A stretch of 64,000 nucleotides of DNA, taken from the NCBI RefSeq assembly GCF_026914265.1, contig NC_069124.1, positions 32,573,383-32,637,382 of the forward strand, given 5' to 3'. Position numbers and translations under genes: made by a program. Source of the DNA: Mya arenaria (Eukaryota; Mollusca; Bivalvia; Myida; Myidae). This document shows positions 48,862 through 60,750 of this stretch, piece after piece. The notes under the pieces were generated by a model. The model did not search any database. It had not been told where the DNA came from and worked only from the letters and a program-made list of their open reading frames with translations. Each line of letters begins with the position of its first letter. The first letter of the stretch is position 1.

Positions 48862-50640
48862 TGAGGCTAGAATTACGTCATCCCTTTGTTATTGTGTTTA
48901 CTAAAACGGGGGCTCCATTATTACAGGGAAGCTGCATTTAATCATACATCTCTGGTAAAGTATTTCATAAATGTGAAGTAAGCAAATTGTAACCGTTTAA
49001 TTTTGTGAGTGATCTAAAAGAAATAAAATACCATGAAAACAAAAAGTAAACACAATATAATAAAGAGACAAGTGTTTAACACTACGGAAACTAATTATCG
49101 CAATGTGGAACAGGATTCCGGGAGTGTTCCGTTTTTACGGGTCACTCAGTCTAGGTCAGTGATCAGACGGGTCACCAAATAAAAAGAGGTAAGATAGTGA
49201 TTATATCACATTAATTAAACATACAGATAAAACAATAAAGACCCGCATTATAAGTGTATATATTTTTTTATGTAACGCATTCACATATCCTACAATTACT
49301 GGAAACATATTTCAAAATTCATGGACTCTTTCAAACATTATGCTTTTCTAATGTAAAACAAAGGACAAAACATACCTATTATCTTTTTCATATTACTATG
49401 AGTACATGCTGGCATGCACAATTGTGGTACAAAGCATTTATCAGGATTTCAAAAGCTTCAAACAAGAATTAAAATTAAACAATTAAATTAAACAACTGTT
49501 TTTGCAAATCATAGTCCAAGATTATCCGGACAGAGTAACCTGTATTTCTCATTTAAAGTCCAAGACAAGGTCACTTCCATTTTTCATTTAAAGTCAAAGA
49601 CAAGGTCACTTGCATACCTCATCTAAAGTCCAAGACAAGGTCTCCGTTCTTTCAAATAAAACTCGGTATCCTTCATGTAAACAATTGCTTTCAACATTAA
49701 TTCATCCTTTTGGAATGTTGAATGTTAACAAAATTATTAATGTGGTAAATCTTATTTGGGAGTAAGAGTGCATCTTAAAAGTTAAAGTAATGGGCCTTCC
49801 TAGTTATGAACATTTTGTTTGTGGCAACATGTGCACCAAGTTTAATTTGAATATCATGAACAATTTTGGAGTTAAAGCCATCAGTTCTTTTGCCGAAACA
49901 AATTGTCATACAAAGGGCATAACGCAACAAGGCAGAGTTATGGGCCTTGCTTCACAAATCTTCGACAACAACTTAACTTTTGGTTGTCCGGTTAGCGCAC
50001 TCGCTTTTCACCAAGGCAACCGGGGTTCAATTTCCAACCTGGGTGCATGTAAGTTTGGTTAGTTGTCACCAAGCCGGACAAGTGGGTTTTCTCTGGATAC
50101 TCCGGTTTACCCCACAACACAAGACCACACTTTCGCACAACATCGTGCCAACGAGTGTGACGAAGAATAAGTTGTCATAACTTTCTTCACAATCGTTGTA
50201 AAGTGTATTTTTTCCCAACTTACTTTTTGGTTTAATCAACAGACAAGCACGAAATGAGACAAAACAAAAACCTAGCAGAATTAAAACATCTACAGTGAAA
50301 GGCTTTTTGCCTACTCAAGGGACAGAATTTAAATTAAGTCAAGTTTTTGTTGTTTGGGTTACTGCAAACAGACAATATTTTACAGAGGGCCTGATTTAAA
50401 ATTTTGCCTTAACAATCATTTAATGATAATCATCATGACACTGTGGAAATGTAACCGTTTATGTTGATTACTTTTAAAATAAGTAATAAAAGTCTAGTTA
50501 CTGAAAGTGCTATGCATGAAATTTACAAATATCACAGAAGTCAATGGTAAAAAAATAACCAAGTTATATACTTGTCAATGAAAGCAACCAGATCGTGCGG
50601 GCAGACCTTGGAAAGTAGCTCTGTCTAACTATGTTCTAAG
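48862..50640. repeat. Block D2: second copy of the duplicated gene X 3' region
   Basis: Nearly collinear with D1, including the SINE, three 36-bp units (about 49540-49645) and the decayed exon B piece near 50580-50625. D2 is much closer to D1 than to D3. Confidence 0.85.
49982..50216 (+). mobile_element. tRNA-derived SINE in D2
   Basis: The same insertion as at 43651-43883, at the same point within the block, so it was copied by the block duplication and did not insert on its own. Confidence 0.8.
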
Positions 50641-51771
50641 CAATCACGAAAATTAAGTGGTAAACACGAAACAATTCGCGAACGTAAACAGGTTATCTTA
50701 CGGCAGTTATATGCCACCATATTAAACTGATGTCAACTTCATTCGAATTATGATAAAATATATATTCACATTTAACCATTTTCAGTCGCGTCTTTGATGT
50801 ATTGCATCAAATTCGTCTTCTTGGTATTTTTGATTACCATCGTGCAGTGATGACGGCGTATTACATCGCCTCTCTGCGTACTTGTTTAAGTTGCAATGCA
50901 TTACGTGCATTACCTCTTCTTCTGATGTAAAGGGCTGTCGACAAAATTCAGATTTAGCAGTTTGTCTTGTATTCAAAATTACATTTTGTTAAGGATTTTT
51001 CAAAGAAAACCGAACATATTCAAAATAATAAAAGCTTGTTCTTACATGAAAATATCGTATTATGGGACTTTTGATACTGACTTCTTATCCGTTGATACAG
51101 ATCGTTCGGTGTCCAGTGAATATATAACATTTTGGATAAATATGTTGATGAGAATTTATGGATTTCACTAATAAATGACTGAATGAAATAATCTAAAACA
51201 ATGCGATATCGCAAACTCGGATCGTTTATATCAAGGCCAAATTAATGAAGGATCTTGATTAATTCGTTTCGCATGGAAAAGGAAATGACACGTTCGTAAG
51301 GTTTTATCGCGTTTATTTGATTGTTTCGATTACGTTTGCGAGAAGTCCAAGAAATAATTCACAGCCTAATTACAGAATAGCTTTAAGAACGAGGTACTAA
51401 ACAAGCAAAAAATATCAGATGCGTTTTATACAACCCAAATATTGATAAAGAATACTGACAGAAATAAATATAATCGGTAGTCCCGTTTTCCACTAGAAAG
51501 AACATGTATTTGAGTTGAGTTATCTCTATGAACTTGACATTGATAGCATTGTCTTTATCATTTCTGACGAATTTAAACAGTTTCTATATGAAGTATTATA
51601 CGTATTGGAAACTACCTAACTGGTATGTGTGAAGTAAATCATTATTAAAATTTACAAATATTTTCTTTTAAATCAAAACGAAATTATTTTACACTTTCTG
51701 TTTAACGTTTGCTCTTAACTTATAAAAACAGTTAACAACTAGGTAATACCATTTTGTTAAAGCATACGAGG
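50641..51771 (+). promoter_or_regulatory. H6 upstream region
   Basis: 50750-50935 matches the H5 side. 50936-51090 is unmatched. 51090-51771 matches the H4 upstream region, further out than H5 does. TATAAAAAC at 51721 lies 51 bp before the ATG. Confidence 0.45.
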
Positions 51772-52165
51772 ATGAGCTCAACTTGGGGCGATAAGAAGGC
51801 AGTGGTTGCCATTGATATTGGGACATCCTATACCGGTTTAGCCTACTCACTTTCTGGAGACTACCATGCAGATAAGAAAACGGAGAAGATTTATACCGTC
51901 TTTAGGTATTCGTGGAGCTATTCAAGGTCAGTATTACCATGATTACAGCGCTTTAATCAGATGTATCATTTTTACATTAATTGCTTATAATAAGTGTTTA
52001 TAAAGGTTCTTATGGAGTGATCTTATCGAATTGCAAGACACAGGTTTTGGCTGTTAATTAAGAAACATTGTAAGCGCAACACTGTCGTTGCCCTGACCTT
52101 AGAGATATTTCTGTTTTTAAGAATTACCATGTCAGTTATATTCATAATTCAAAAGCCTAGTTTAA

Positions 52166-52510
52166 AGCTGCACTCTCACAGATTTACCATTTTTACAACC
52201 TTTTTATTTTTTGTCTTTGAAAGGGCAAAATTTTGCGGCGAAATCTGCAAACCAATAATATAAGATTGCTGACAAAAAACAGATCGCAGAATTTCATATT
52301 TCCGTTCGAAAATTAATATTTTATGGCTTAAACCGTTACTAACAGTTTAGGAAAAATGCATAAAACATCATTTTTTGTACTTATATGTAAAAATCTGCGA
52401 TCTAGCTTTTTGTCAGCAGCTGGTTTCCATGGGTTTTTGCTAAAATTGACTCGTTCCAAGACAAAAAGAAAAAAGTTCAAGCAAAACATTCAATCTGTGA
52501 GAGTGCAGCT
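52166..52510. mobile_element. TTAA-flanked MITE (copy b) in H6 intron 1
   Basis: This is a complete 345-bp foldback element. It begins AGCTGCACTCTCACAG, ends CTGTGAGAGTGCAGCT, and has TTAA on both sides (52162-52165 and 52511-52514). It interrupts repeat R3, whose uninterrupted form is in H5 intron 1. TTAA duplication is typical of piggyBac-type transposition, though the termini differ from classical piggyBac ends. Confidence 0.88.
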
Positions 52511-52832
52511 TTAAGGAATGTTTGGCATGATAATTCCCTGCTGTGTATCTCCTGTTTAGTGCACTGGTGCCACAGTAGGGGCCAATTTCCTGTTTTTTTA
52601 TTGACTCAGGGCCATTAAGGGCTGATACTTTTAGAGTAGATAATCTCATTGTCTCACTAATGCATATAAACAATAGCATTAACTAATGTATGTATTTATT
52701 AAACTGATTTGAAATAAATATTAAACAAATAAGAGTTATACATTTTTATATACCACATATATCTAAATCCACTTTAAATGCATGGTCATCATTGTTATAT
52801 TCAGATTGTGAAGCATCATGGTTAAATCATGT

Positions 52833-53119
52833 TAAAGCTACAACTTGCTATTTTTTTGTCTTGGAATGAGCAAATGTTGCGTAAATATCTGCAAACCAGT
52901 GATATAATATTGCTGACAAAAGATCAGATCGCAGATTTTCATATTTAAGTTCGGAAACGAATGTTTTATAACTTAAACCGTAACTAACGGTGTAAGAAAA
53001 ATGCATACAACATCAATTTTTGAACTTAAATAGTAAAATATGTGACTAATTTTTGTCATCAGCACTATATGAATGGTTTAAATGTATTTTCGCATAAATT
53101 GGCTGGTTCCAAGACAAAA

Positions 53120-53130
<11 letters not shown>
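52833..53130. mobile_element. TTAA-flanked MITE family (copy c, decayed)
   Basis: GTTAAAGCTACAACTTGC begins a diverged copy of the same family. It keeps TTTTTTGTCTTGGAATGAGC on the left and TGGTTCCAAGACAAAAAATA on the right. The right end runs into a TA microsatellite (53131-53166) and its terminal repeat is lost. Confidence 0.75.
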
Positions 53131-53165
<35 letters not shown>

Positions 53166-53775
53166 ATATTAACTCTTCTAATGCATTGTAATAATAATAT
53201 CATTATTATTTGAAAACAACAAACCTCAACAACTAAATGACAAGATGTATTGTCCATTGCTATAATAAAACCTTCAGAACTGCACAGGATCACACTCCGA
53301 TCGGAGGTCTGATAGACAGCAAAGGACAATTAAGATTAATACACAAAATGCGTAAACTATGTATTTTACGCTTTGTTCTGTACAACATACTACAGTGTAT
53401 ACTTGTTGGTATGAATGCAAATTAGGAACCAAAAGAATCGCCACCCTATAAATGATCATACAATATCTAGCACACTATACTGTGGACGACGTACCAACTA
53501 ACGGATGTAAAATAAATACGCTGATAGAACTAAAAAGGTGTATTTCCATTTATTTTAGTTATTCCTAAAGTTATCCTTTTATTTATAAGCCAAACAATAG
53601 GACCGATTGCCATGTATAAATGTCTTAAATACAATGTATAAATGAACAAGGGCCATTGAGTACGGACTGTTTAAGAAATAAATAATGTTTTGTTCTGTGT
53701 AATATTTTGTTTAATTATTGTTACAGAACTACGATAAATATTTTGGATTCGTTGTTTTTTTTTGGTTAATTTTAG

Positions 53776-53818
53776 CAGGACTAAAACCTCGACAGTATTA
53801 CTTATGAAGCCTGACAAT
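53776..53818 (+). pseudogene. Partial duplicate of H6 exon 2
   Basis: After a TTTTAG acceptor the sequence matches the first 43 bases of exon 2 (ACTAAAACCTCGACAGTATT), then diverges. Upstream, 53420-53775 resembles 54300-54632, so intron 1 of H6 contains an internal tandem duplication that copied the exon start. Confidence 0.75.
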
Positions 53819-54290
53819 GAAATTGCAGATATGCAATCATTAAGTTCTAGGCTTGATCATTAAGAATTTCAACTTTCGCGCGTGCTTAAAGGTCTGCCTA
53901 CTGCCACTCAACCGATACACACTTCCTGCGTCAGATCATTTTGCGTGCACAATGTATCTGCCAATCAGGTTGTATTCTAAGTCAGATGAACCGTATAAGT
54001 GAGGCATCTTAAGAACATTTTCCATATTTTAACTGGAGTGCAAAATATGGAATGGTTAAAAATAGCATCGCTTTGTCAGTATGTGGTATTTGGCTCACCA
54101 TCGGCGCAAATTAAAGAAAATGGCATGTGCTAAAAAACATACGTCATCAAATAATACACAATTTTATTCAACTCGTCCAGGAAATATATTAGTAAGATCG
54201 CTTACTTATATATTTCCTAATTTCGTTGAATAAAAGTTTGTAATATATGACAACTCGTGACAGATCCTTTGTATGTTCATACGTGTTGGA
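53819..54290. other. Insert between the two exon 2 copies of H6
   Basis: No match within the window. It contains an inverted repeat around 54161-54236 (ATTTTATTCAAC and GTTGAATAAAAG, with AGGAAATATAT and ATATATTTCCT inside). Confidence 0.5.
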
Positions 54291-55189
54291 ATAAATGTCA
54301 ATATTGGCCAATCAAAATAGAAACCAAAAAAATAAAATCACCACGTTATATGGGACCATAACATATCTGACCGCATATACTGTGGACGTGATACGAACTT
54401 ACGGGTGTAAATTAATAAGTTTATATATAAGACAATGCATGATGTTATTTCCATTTTTTTCAGGTATTCATATATTTATCTTCCTCTTCATATGCGATAC
54501 TCTTAGACTGATCGCTATGTATAAATGTATGAAATAAAACGAAATAATCTTTGTTCTGTGTAATAGGTCGTATTTTTGGCTAATTACTGCTACAGCACTA
54601 TTTTGGTTTCATTGTTTTTTGTTTATATTTAGCTTAAATAAAACACCGACAGTATTACTTCTGAACCCTGACAAAAGCTTTATGGCGTTTGGTTATGATG
54701 CGGAAAAGCGTTTTGCAGAGTTGGCTGAGGATGGCATTGATGAAAGCCAATACCACTATTTCAAACATTTTAAAATGGAGTTATATTCAGATCAGGTAGG
54801 TATATTAACTGTCAAAATTGTCATATTGTTTAAATGCTTACAAGTATCATTTATCTTCAGATTATCTTCGCTTATTTTTGAATTACATATATGCATATTA
54901 AAGGAATGCGAACGGTTCAAACTTTGTGAATTACAGAAATGCAACTCTAACAAGTTTCTTGAAAATATCAACGACCAGAAAGGACGAAAATTCAGAGCTG
55001 TTGACGTATTTGCAAAATCGATTGAGTTCATGAAAATGCAAGCCTACAACTCAGTTTACGTATGTAGAGAAGTCGGAGAGGAAGACGTTTATTTTGTGAT
55101 TACGTGTCCGGCTAATTGGTCCGACTGGTCAAAGCGATTTATGAGGGAGGCTGCCGAAAAGGTACGAATTAATATAATTTTCTGTGTTT

Positions 55190-55605
55190 GAAAGCAGTTA
55201 ATTAGAAGAAAATTAGTTATCCCTGTGTATTTCCAATGGATTGGTAGGTTGCGCGTTCTGCGCACGAGGATTTCAGGTTTCTTTACCGCATGGTCATTTA
55301 GTGCTTGGACAGCCGACAATGACGAATGAAAATTTCATTTATTATCAAAATAATTCTTAAAAATAAACACATGAACGAGTCCTTTTTTGATCATTTTATT
55401 ATCAATGGATTTCATTCAATACAATGTATTGTACACTTCTCAGGATATTTTTCAAGTTGAAAGTGATATGATTATTAAATTTATTGTATATCTATGTAAC
55501 GATGTTTGTTATTGTCAGTCGGCATCTAAGGTCGCTTCAAACAAAATAAACATGTCGAAATGTTCAATTCCGTGCTTCATTAAAGCTTTGCCTAAATAAA
55601 TCCCA
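55190..55605. other. Extra DNA in H6 intron 3
   Basis: The matching introns of H4 and H5 (about 130 bp) lack this stretch. The flanking intron sequence is otherwise collinear. The family of the insert is unknown. Confidence 0.6.
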
Positions 55606-56901
55606 AATCAGATTATTTTCCACTATCGTGTTCTTCTTCAGTGTGCAATCTTACCAACAAAACAATACATACGAGTACAGGTATATCTTATATTGCATGG
55701 TTTGCATTCTTGCACTAGTGATATATGACTGTGGTTTTATAGGCTGGGATCTCTCACGACCATTTGAGAATTGCTTCGGAACCCGAGTGCGCGGCCGCTT
55801 ACATGCACACATATCAGCTTCCAAAGCTTAGTGGATCGTCCAAAGAGCTGTTTCTCATGGCTGAAGGAGATTGCTACCTTATTCTAAATATGGGGAGTAA
55901 GTACGGCTTTAAACATGATCAAATTAGAGGCGTATTTGTTTAAACCAGGACAGAAATATTCTTTCTTAAACATTATGCACATTATGGTATGTTTTTATTG
56001 TTGGGTAGAATGGGATAATAATATGAAATTCAACCAAACATTACACGAAATAAATTGAAGCCAATGATTTTTTATTTAGACATGTAAAAACGACTGCAGT
56101 GTATGTCAAGATTGTTCATAGATTTTTGTCAAGATTGTTCATCGACTTTTCACAAATATTTTAAAGCGTACTTAGATCAAGTGTGTATGTTTTCTATGCA
56201 GATCGTACCGTTGACATAGCGGCGCATAAAATCAACCGACAAGGAAAGTTTGAGGAAATAATGCATCCACACGGTGGTCCTTGGGGTGGCATTAACGTCA
56301 ACCTAAAGTTCGAACAAGCGCTCGTAGCAGTATCAGGAGCGGCAACGTTTGAGCGATTTCGGACGGAATTTTCATATGACTATCTTGATTTTATGCGTAA
56401 TTTCGAATTAAAGAAACTTGCATCTCCCAGCGAATGTTCAAATGTGGTTAACATTACAATTCCAAGAGCTTACGTTGATTGCCACACGGAAGAAAACGGT
56501 GAAGATTTTTCAACGAGTTTGTTGGGTTTAGCATCGACTGCAATATTAGCTGGGTCAACTTTTAAAAAGGACAAACTCAAGATAACTAACGAAAGATTTG
56601 AAATGTTCTTTCATGACACTTTTAAACATATCATTGACAACGTGGGCCTGCTACTAGAACGGTTACGTCAGAGGTACAGTGTGAAGACAATATTTTGCGT
56701 TGGTGGATTTTCGGACTGCAAGCTGCTGGCAAAGAAAATCAAAGAGACCTTTTCCGACAAAACGGTTATCATTCCCCCTGAAGCCGTCGGTGCAATTATG
56801 AGAGGGGCAATTATCTATGGCCGTGACGAAGGAATCATCCAGTCAAGAATAAGTTAGTTCACATATGATATTGGCTTGACTGGAACGAAGATTTTAACCC
56901 A

Positions 56902-57837
56902 ATGAACTCTACTAATCTTATTTGGTATTCGCACTCAATTGACCTACTAGCTCTGCTCGGCGTAGTTACGTGGTTATTTGGCGCGTAAGTTTAACCGCCC
57001 AAGCGTTAGTTTCGTTAATGATGGTAAACTGTCGCGACTTTATGATTTTATTTTTTTTATAAAAGTAAACAATTTAAAAATGGATTGACATTTGTACAAA
57101 AATAGAAAATACTTTTGGTTTTAAAATCAGCAAAATGATGATATTTAGGTTATTAGAATTTCCTAGGTATGTTTGCATAATACAGAACTTTACTTGATTG
57201 ACCTCGTAACGTTTTTTATTCATAATGATCACCAAAAGATTGCACAGATTTGGTATTGAATTTGCTCGATTGGTTGTACATTAAACAGAGCATATTAAAA
57301 GAAAAAAATGCAAATGAGATTTGTATTTGAATATTGTCATAGACATATTTTAATTATGTACTGAATAGAAGTCAATACGATTTTAAAAAGCTGATTACAT
57401 ATAAATTTCTACTCGGGTACAAGACGTAAGCTTTAACAGCCCCTAGACATCGGCATCCTTAACTGTCAATCATAGGTACTTCACGCATCCGCAGAGGAAT
57501 CTATGTAGCCTGTGTTACCTGCCCTTACCATTTCATTATTTGTTGTACCTTTCATTTTCTGTTGTGCCGAGTACGCCGAGTACCAGACAACAATCTATAC
57601 ACATGACCAAATCATGGACAATATGCTCTCCACGGAATAAATGTTTTATATTCACCGTCAAGTCTGCCCTACATGATATGGAGCTACAGGAAATAGGGTA
57701 AACCCTATGTGCGAATACCAAAAAAATCCAACGGTTTTTCGTGTAATTTGTTTGCTCATTTTCAAATAATCAGAAAACAGAAGTTTTACGTAAAAACTTA
57801 TTTGCACACGATTTCAACCACTGAGTGATTACTTCAC
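56902..57837. other. Non-homologous DNA at the H6 truncation
   Basis: From about 56901 the sequence has no match to the H4 or H5 3' ends. It reaches D3 at about 57838. No gene was recognised. Confidence 0.5.
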
Positions 57838-59585
57838 ATTAAATAAACATACAGATAAAACAATATAGATCCGCATTATTTTATTATTTGGTTTATTTAT
57901 TTTATGTAACGCATTCACATATCTAACAATTACTGCAAAAATATTTCAAATTTCATGAACTCTTTCAAATATTATGCACTTCCAATATAACAGAACGGAC
58001 ATAAATACAAATTATCTCATAACACTGCGAGTATATGCTGGCATGCACAATTGTGGTACAAAGCAATTACCAGGAATTCTAACACTTCAAACAAGAGACA
58101 TACAAATAACAGTTTTGTGAAAGAACTATGCATTCATTTGGAAAACCAAGTTATTCAGTATGCTTATACAGTGAATATTCGTCTAAAATAAAATAATTGG
58201 AATTATCAAATGTTTTATTGAATGGTCAAAGTAATCATAGAATTGTTTTGTTTTTTTTTGCAAATCATTTATGTAGAAATAATATTCCCTTATATTCTCA
58301 TTTAAAACCAAAGACAATGTCACTTGCATTCCTCATATAAAGTCCAAGACAAGGTCACTTGCATTCCTCATATAAAGTCCAAGACAAGGTCACTTGCATT
58401 TCTCATTTAAAGTCCAAGACAAGGTCACTTGCATTTCTGATTTAAAAGCCAAGATAAGATAAATTGCATTTCTGATTTAAAGCCCAAGACAAAGTAACTT
58501 GCATTTCTGATTTAAAGTCCTATACAAGGTCACTTGCTTTATTCACTTTAAGTCCAAGACTTTGAAGACAAAAGTTACTTGCATTTCTGATCTAAAATTC
58601 CAGAACAAATTCACTGGCATTTCTCATTTAAAGTCCATTCAAAGTTGACAGAAGCTGGCTTTTTATGGCCACCAAATTGTTCATCAAATTACTATTCTTC
58701 TTTTCAATCCTGTTCAAAATGCATACAGTGTTGATAATAGTTTGCTTCTGATGGCCATCGACTTGTTGAGCAAAGGATGTGGCCTGAAATAAAAGAAAAC
58801 AAGTATGACTTTCAGAAAATGGCGCTATCTGTTACATTGATAACCAAATAAAATACAGATAATTCATTGCGTTTTGTGTGTGGCAATATGTGCACCAAGT
58901 TTCATTTGTTTATTATAAACAATTTTGGAGTCATGGTTAACGTTCAAGTTCTTTGCCAAAACAAATTGTAATAGAAAGGGGAAATACTCAACAAGGCTTA
59001 GAATTATGGGCCTTGTTTAAAAGTCTTCGACAACAACTCAACTTTTTGGTTTAAACAACAGACAAGCTAAAAATTAAACAGAACAAAAATCTAGCAGATT
59101 TAAAAGAATCTACAGTGAAAGTTGTTCCTTTTAAAAGTTGTTTGTCTGCAGTGGTCAAATCCAGTGTATTCCGTGGGTTGGTATGTCGAGAGTTATCTTT
59201 CTATGGCTCATAATGATTTTATTTAAGATTAAAAAGATGACAAATTGTTATATTTTGCCTGCTCCAGGGACAGACCTTAAATTCAGCCAGGTATTTTTGT
59301 TGTTTGGGTCCCTTCAAACAAATTTTTTTTTACAGAGGGCCTAAATTCAAATTTTAACAATCATCTATAAAAAATCATGACATTGTGGGAAATGGAACTG
59401 TTTATGTTGATTAACTTTAAAATAAGTAATAAAACCCAGTTAATGAATGCGTTATGAATGAGATTAACAAATATTACAGAAATATATGGTCAAAATAGAA
59501 ACTATGACACTTACTTGTCAATGAAAGCAGCTATGATCGTGCGGGCAGACCTGGGAAAGTAGCTCTGTCTTACTATGTTTTCAAG
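57838..59585. repeat. Block D3: source-type copy of the duplicated region
   Basis: It is homologous to D1 and D2 but lacks their SINE and continues without a break into gene X exon B. This makes D3 the ancestral arrangement. The 36-bp minisatellite is expanded here. Confidence 0.8.
58290..58627. repeat. 36-bp minisatellite, about nine to ten units
   Basis: The unit contains AAAGTCCAAGACAAGGTCAC and TTGCATTTCTCATTT. D1 and D2 have about three units each. It starts right after the candidate stop codon of gene X, so it would lie in the 3' UTR. Confidence 0.9.
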
Positions 59586-60750
59586 CACTAGCAGAGGGCC
59601 TGATATGTCGTTGGGCGGTCGATACTTTTTGTCCTCACCCTGAGGGAAAAGTAAAATAAACTATAGTAAGATCAAGGATCATGATTGCTTATATTAAAAC
59701 ATAATAATGTTACAATTACTCATCATAGAGAATGTCTTGACTTTGTGAGCTCATTTAAGTGCAGATGCTGGTTTCACAATGTTTAAACTCAGTCAAGATT
59801 TTCTGCACCAGATGCTGGATTTCAAATGTCAAAACTCTGTCAAAATAGTCAATATCCTGCACCAGAAGCTGGGTCTAAAATCTGAAACTCAGTCAAGATA
59901 TCCTGCACCAGAGGCTGGGTTTACAATGTTGAAACTCAGTCAAGATTTCCTGCACCAGATGCTGGGTTTATAATGTTGAAACTCAGTCAAGATTTCCTGC
60001 ACCAGAGGCTTGGTTTACAATGTTGAAACTCAGTCAAGATTTCCTGCACCAGATCTATAATATCTGTTATATGTTTCCAGTCCGAATAAAAAATCTAAGT
60101 GAACATGGTTAAGCCGGTAATGAGGCAATACAGCAAGGGACTGAGATTATGATTCAAACTTGTAACAGATCATTGATCTTTTTTCCTGCATACCATTTTT
60201 TATACTTTTGTGTGAACATTGACAGACAAAAACGAACTTCTGGACATTTTAACAAATATCACATTAAAGTTGACTGGCGTCATGATGCACACTTATTTTA
60301 ATTTGTGCTATCATTTCTCATAGAAATCTATATAGGATTACACTGCATTGAAGTGTTATACTTTACGTTCCATATACTTTACAGTAAAAGTGGCAATATG
60401 TTGCACATATACCATCTGGCATTGGGTTGTCAGATGGATTTTTTACAGTACGACTATGGTTACCCAAAATGCCTGACTGGTGTGCAGGAAACTCTTTTCA
60501 TACATGTATCGTGCCATCCAACACCAAGTAGGATATCAAGAAATGGATAAATTTAATAACTAGTTTAGAAAATGACAATTTGTAAGTAGGTCTCTAGAGC
60601 CCCTACAGTGAAAGAAAGGTTACATTTTTGTTGATCAAGTTACTGCCCATTGCCATACCTTCAGTATTCCCATGTAAACAAGATAAGCATTTGCCATCAT
60701 CATCCCAGTATTGTCATCTCCAGATTTAAACACCTCTTGTAATATGTCAT
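58628..60750 (-). CDS. Gene X: last exons of an unrecognised host gene (partial)
   Basis: Three exon-like segments lie on the - strand. Exon A (60750-60659) reads DDILQEVFKSGDDNTGMMMA then NAYLVYMGILK and joins in phase to exon B (59639-59515), GEDKKYRPPNDISGPLLVLE then NIVRQSYFPRSARTIIAAFI. Both have good AG and GT borders. Exon B either stops at once after IDK (TAA) or uses the donor GACAA|GTAAGT. Exon C (58783-58628) follows a strong TTTTATTTCAG acceptor and is open as ATSFAQQVDGHQKQTIINTV and onward for 51 aa to a stop. That frame is not the one exon B would enter, so an exon may be missing or C may belong to another isoform. Upstream exons lie beyond what I can recognise. The family is unknown. 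The 3' end of this gene was copied twice into the HSPA12 array. Confidence 0.55.
59764..60056. repeat. 45-bp minisatellite, about six units
   Basis: The unit contains TTGAAACTCAGTCAAGATTT and CCTGCACCAGATGCTGGGTT. It lies in the intron between gene X exons A and B. Confidence 0.92.
60057..60658. other. Gene X intron
   Basis: No other feature was seen. Confidence 0.4.

Larger units (their letters stand above)
51772..56857 (+). pseudogene. H6: HSPA12-like gene, truncated and with altered ATP site
   Basis: Exons are 51772-51926, 54633-54795, 54937-55161, 55743-55896 and 56202-56857. They splice into an open frame of 450 aa that stops at TAG (56855-56857), where H4 and H5 have AAG in RISKFTYGLDW. 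Homology ends for good at about 56901, so the last roughly 140 residues are absent. Phosphate-1 reads AIDIGTSYTG in place of AIDFGTTFSG. Phosphate-2 reads ILNMGNRTVDI in place of ILDMGGGTVDI (Asp to Asn about 230, two Gly lost). The adenosine motif IFCVGGFSDCKL is kept. The likely reading is a pseudogene. The open frame means a truncated, non-ATPase product is possible. Confidence 0.85.
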
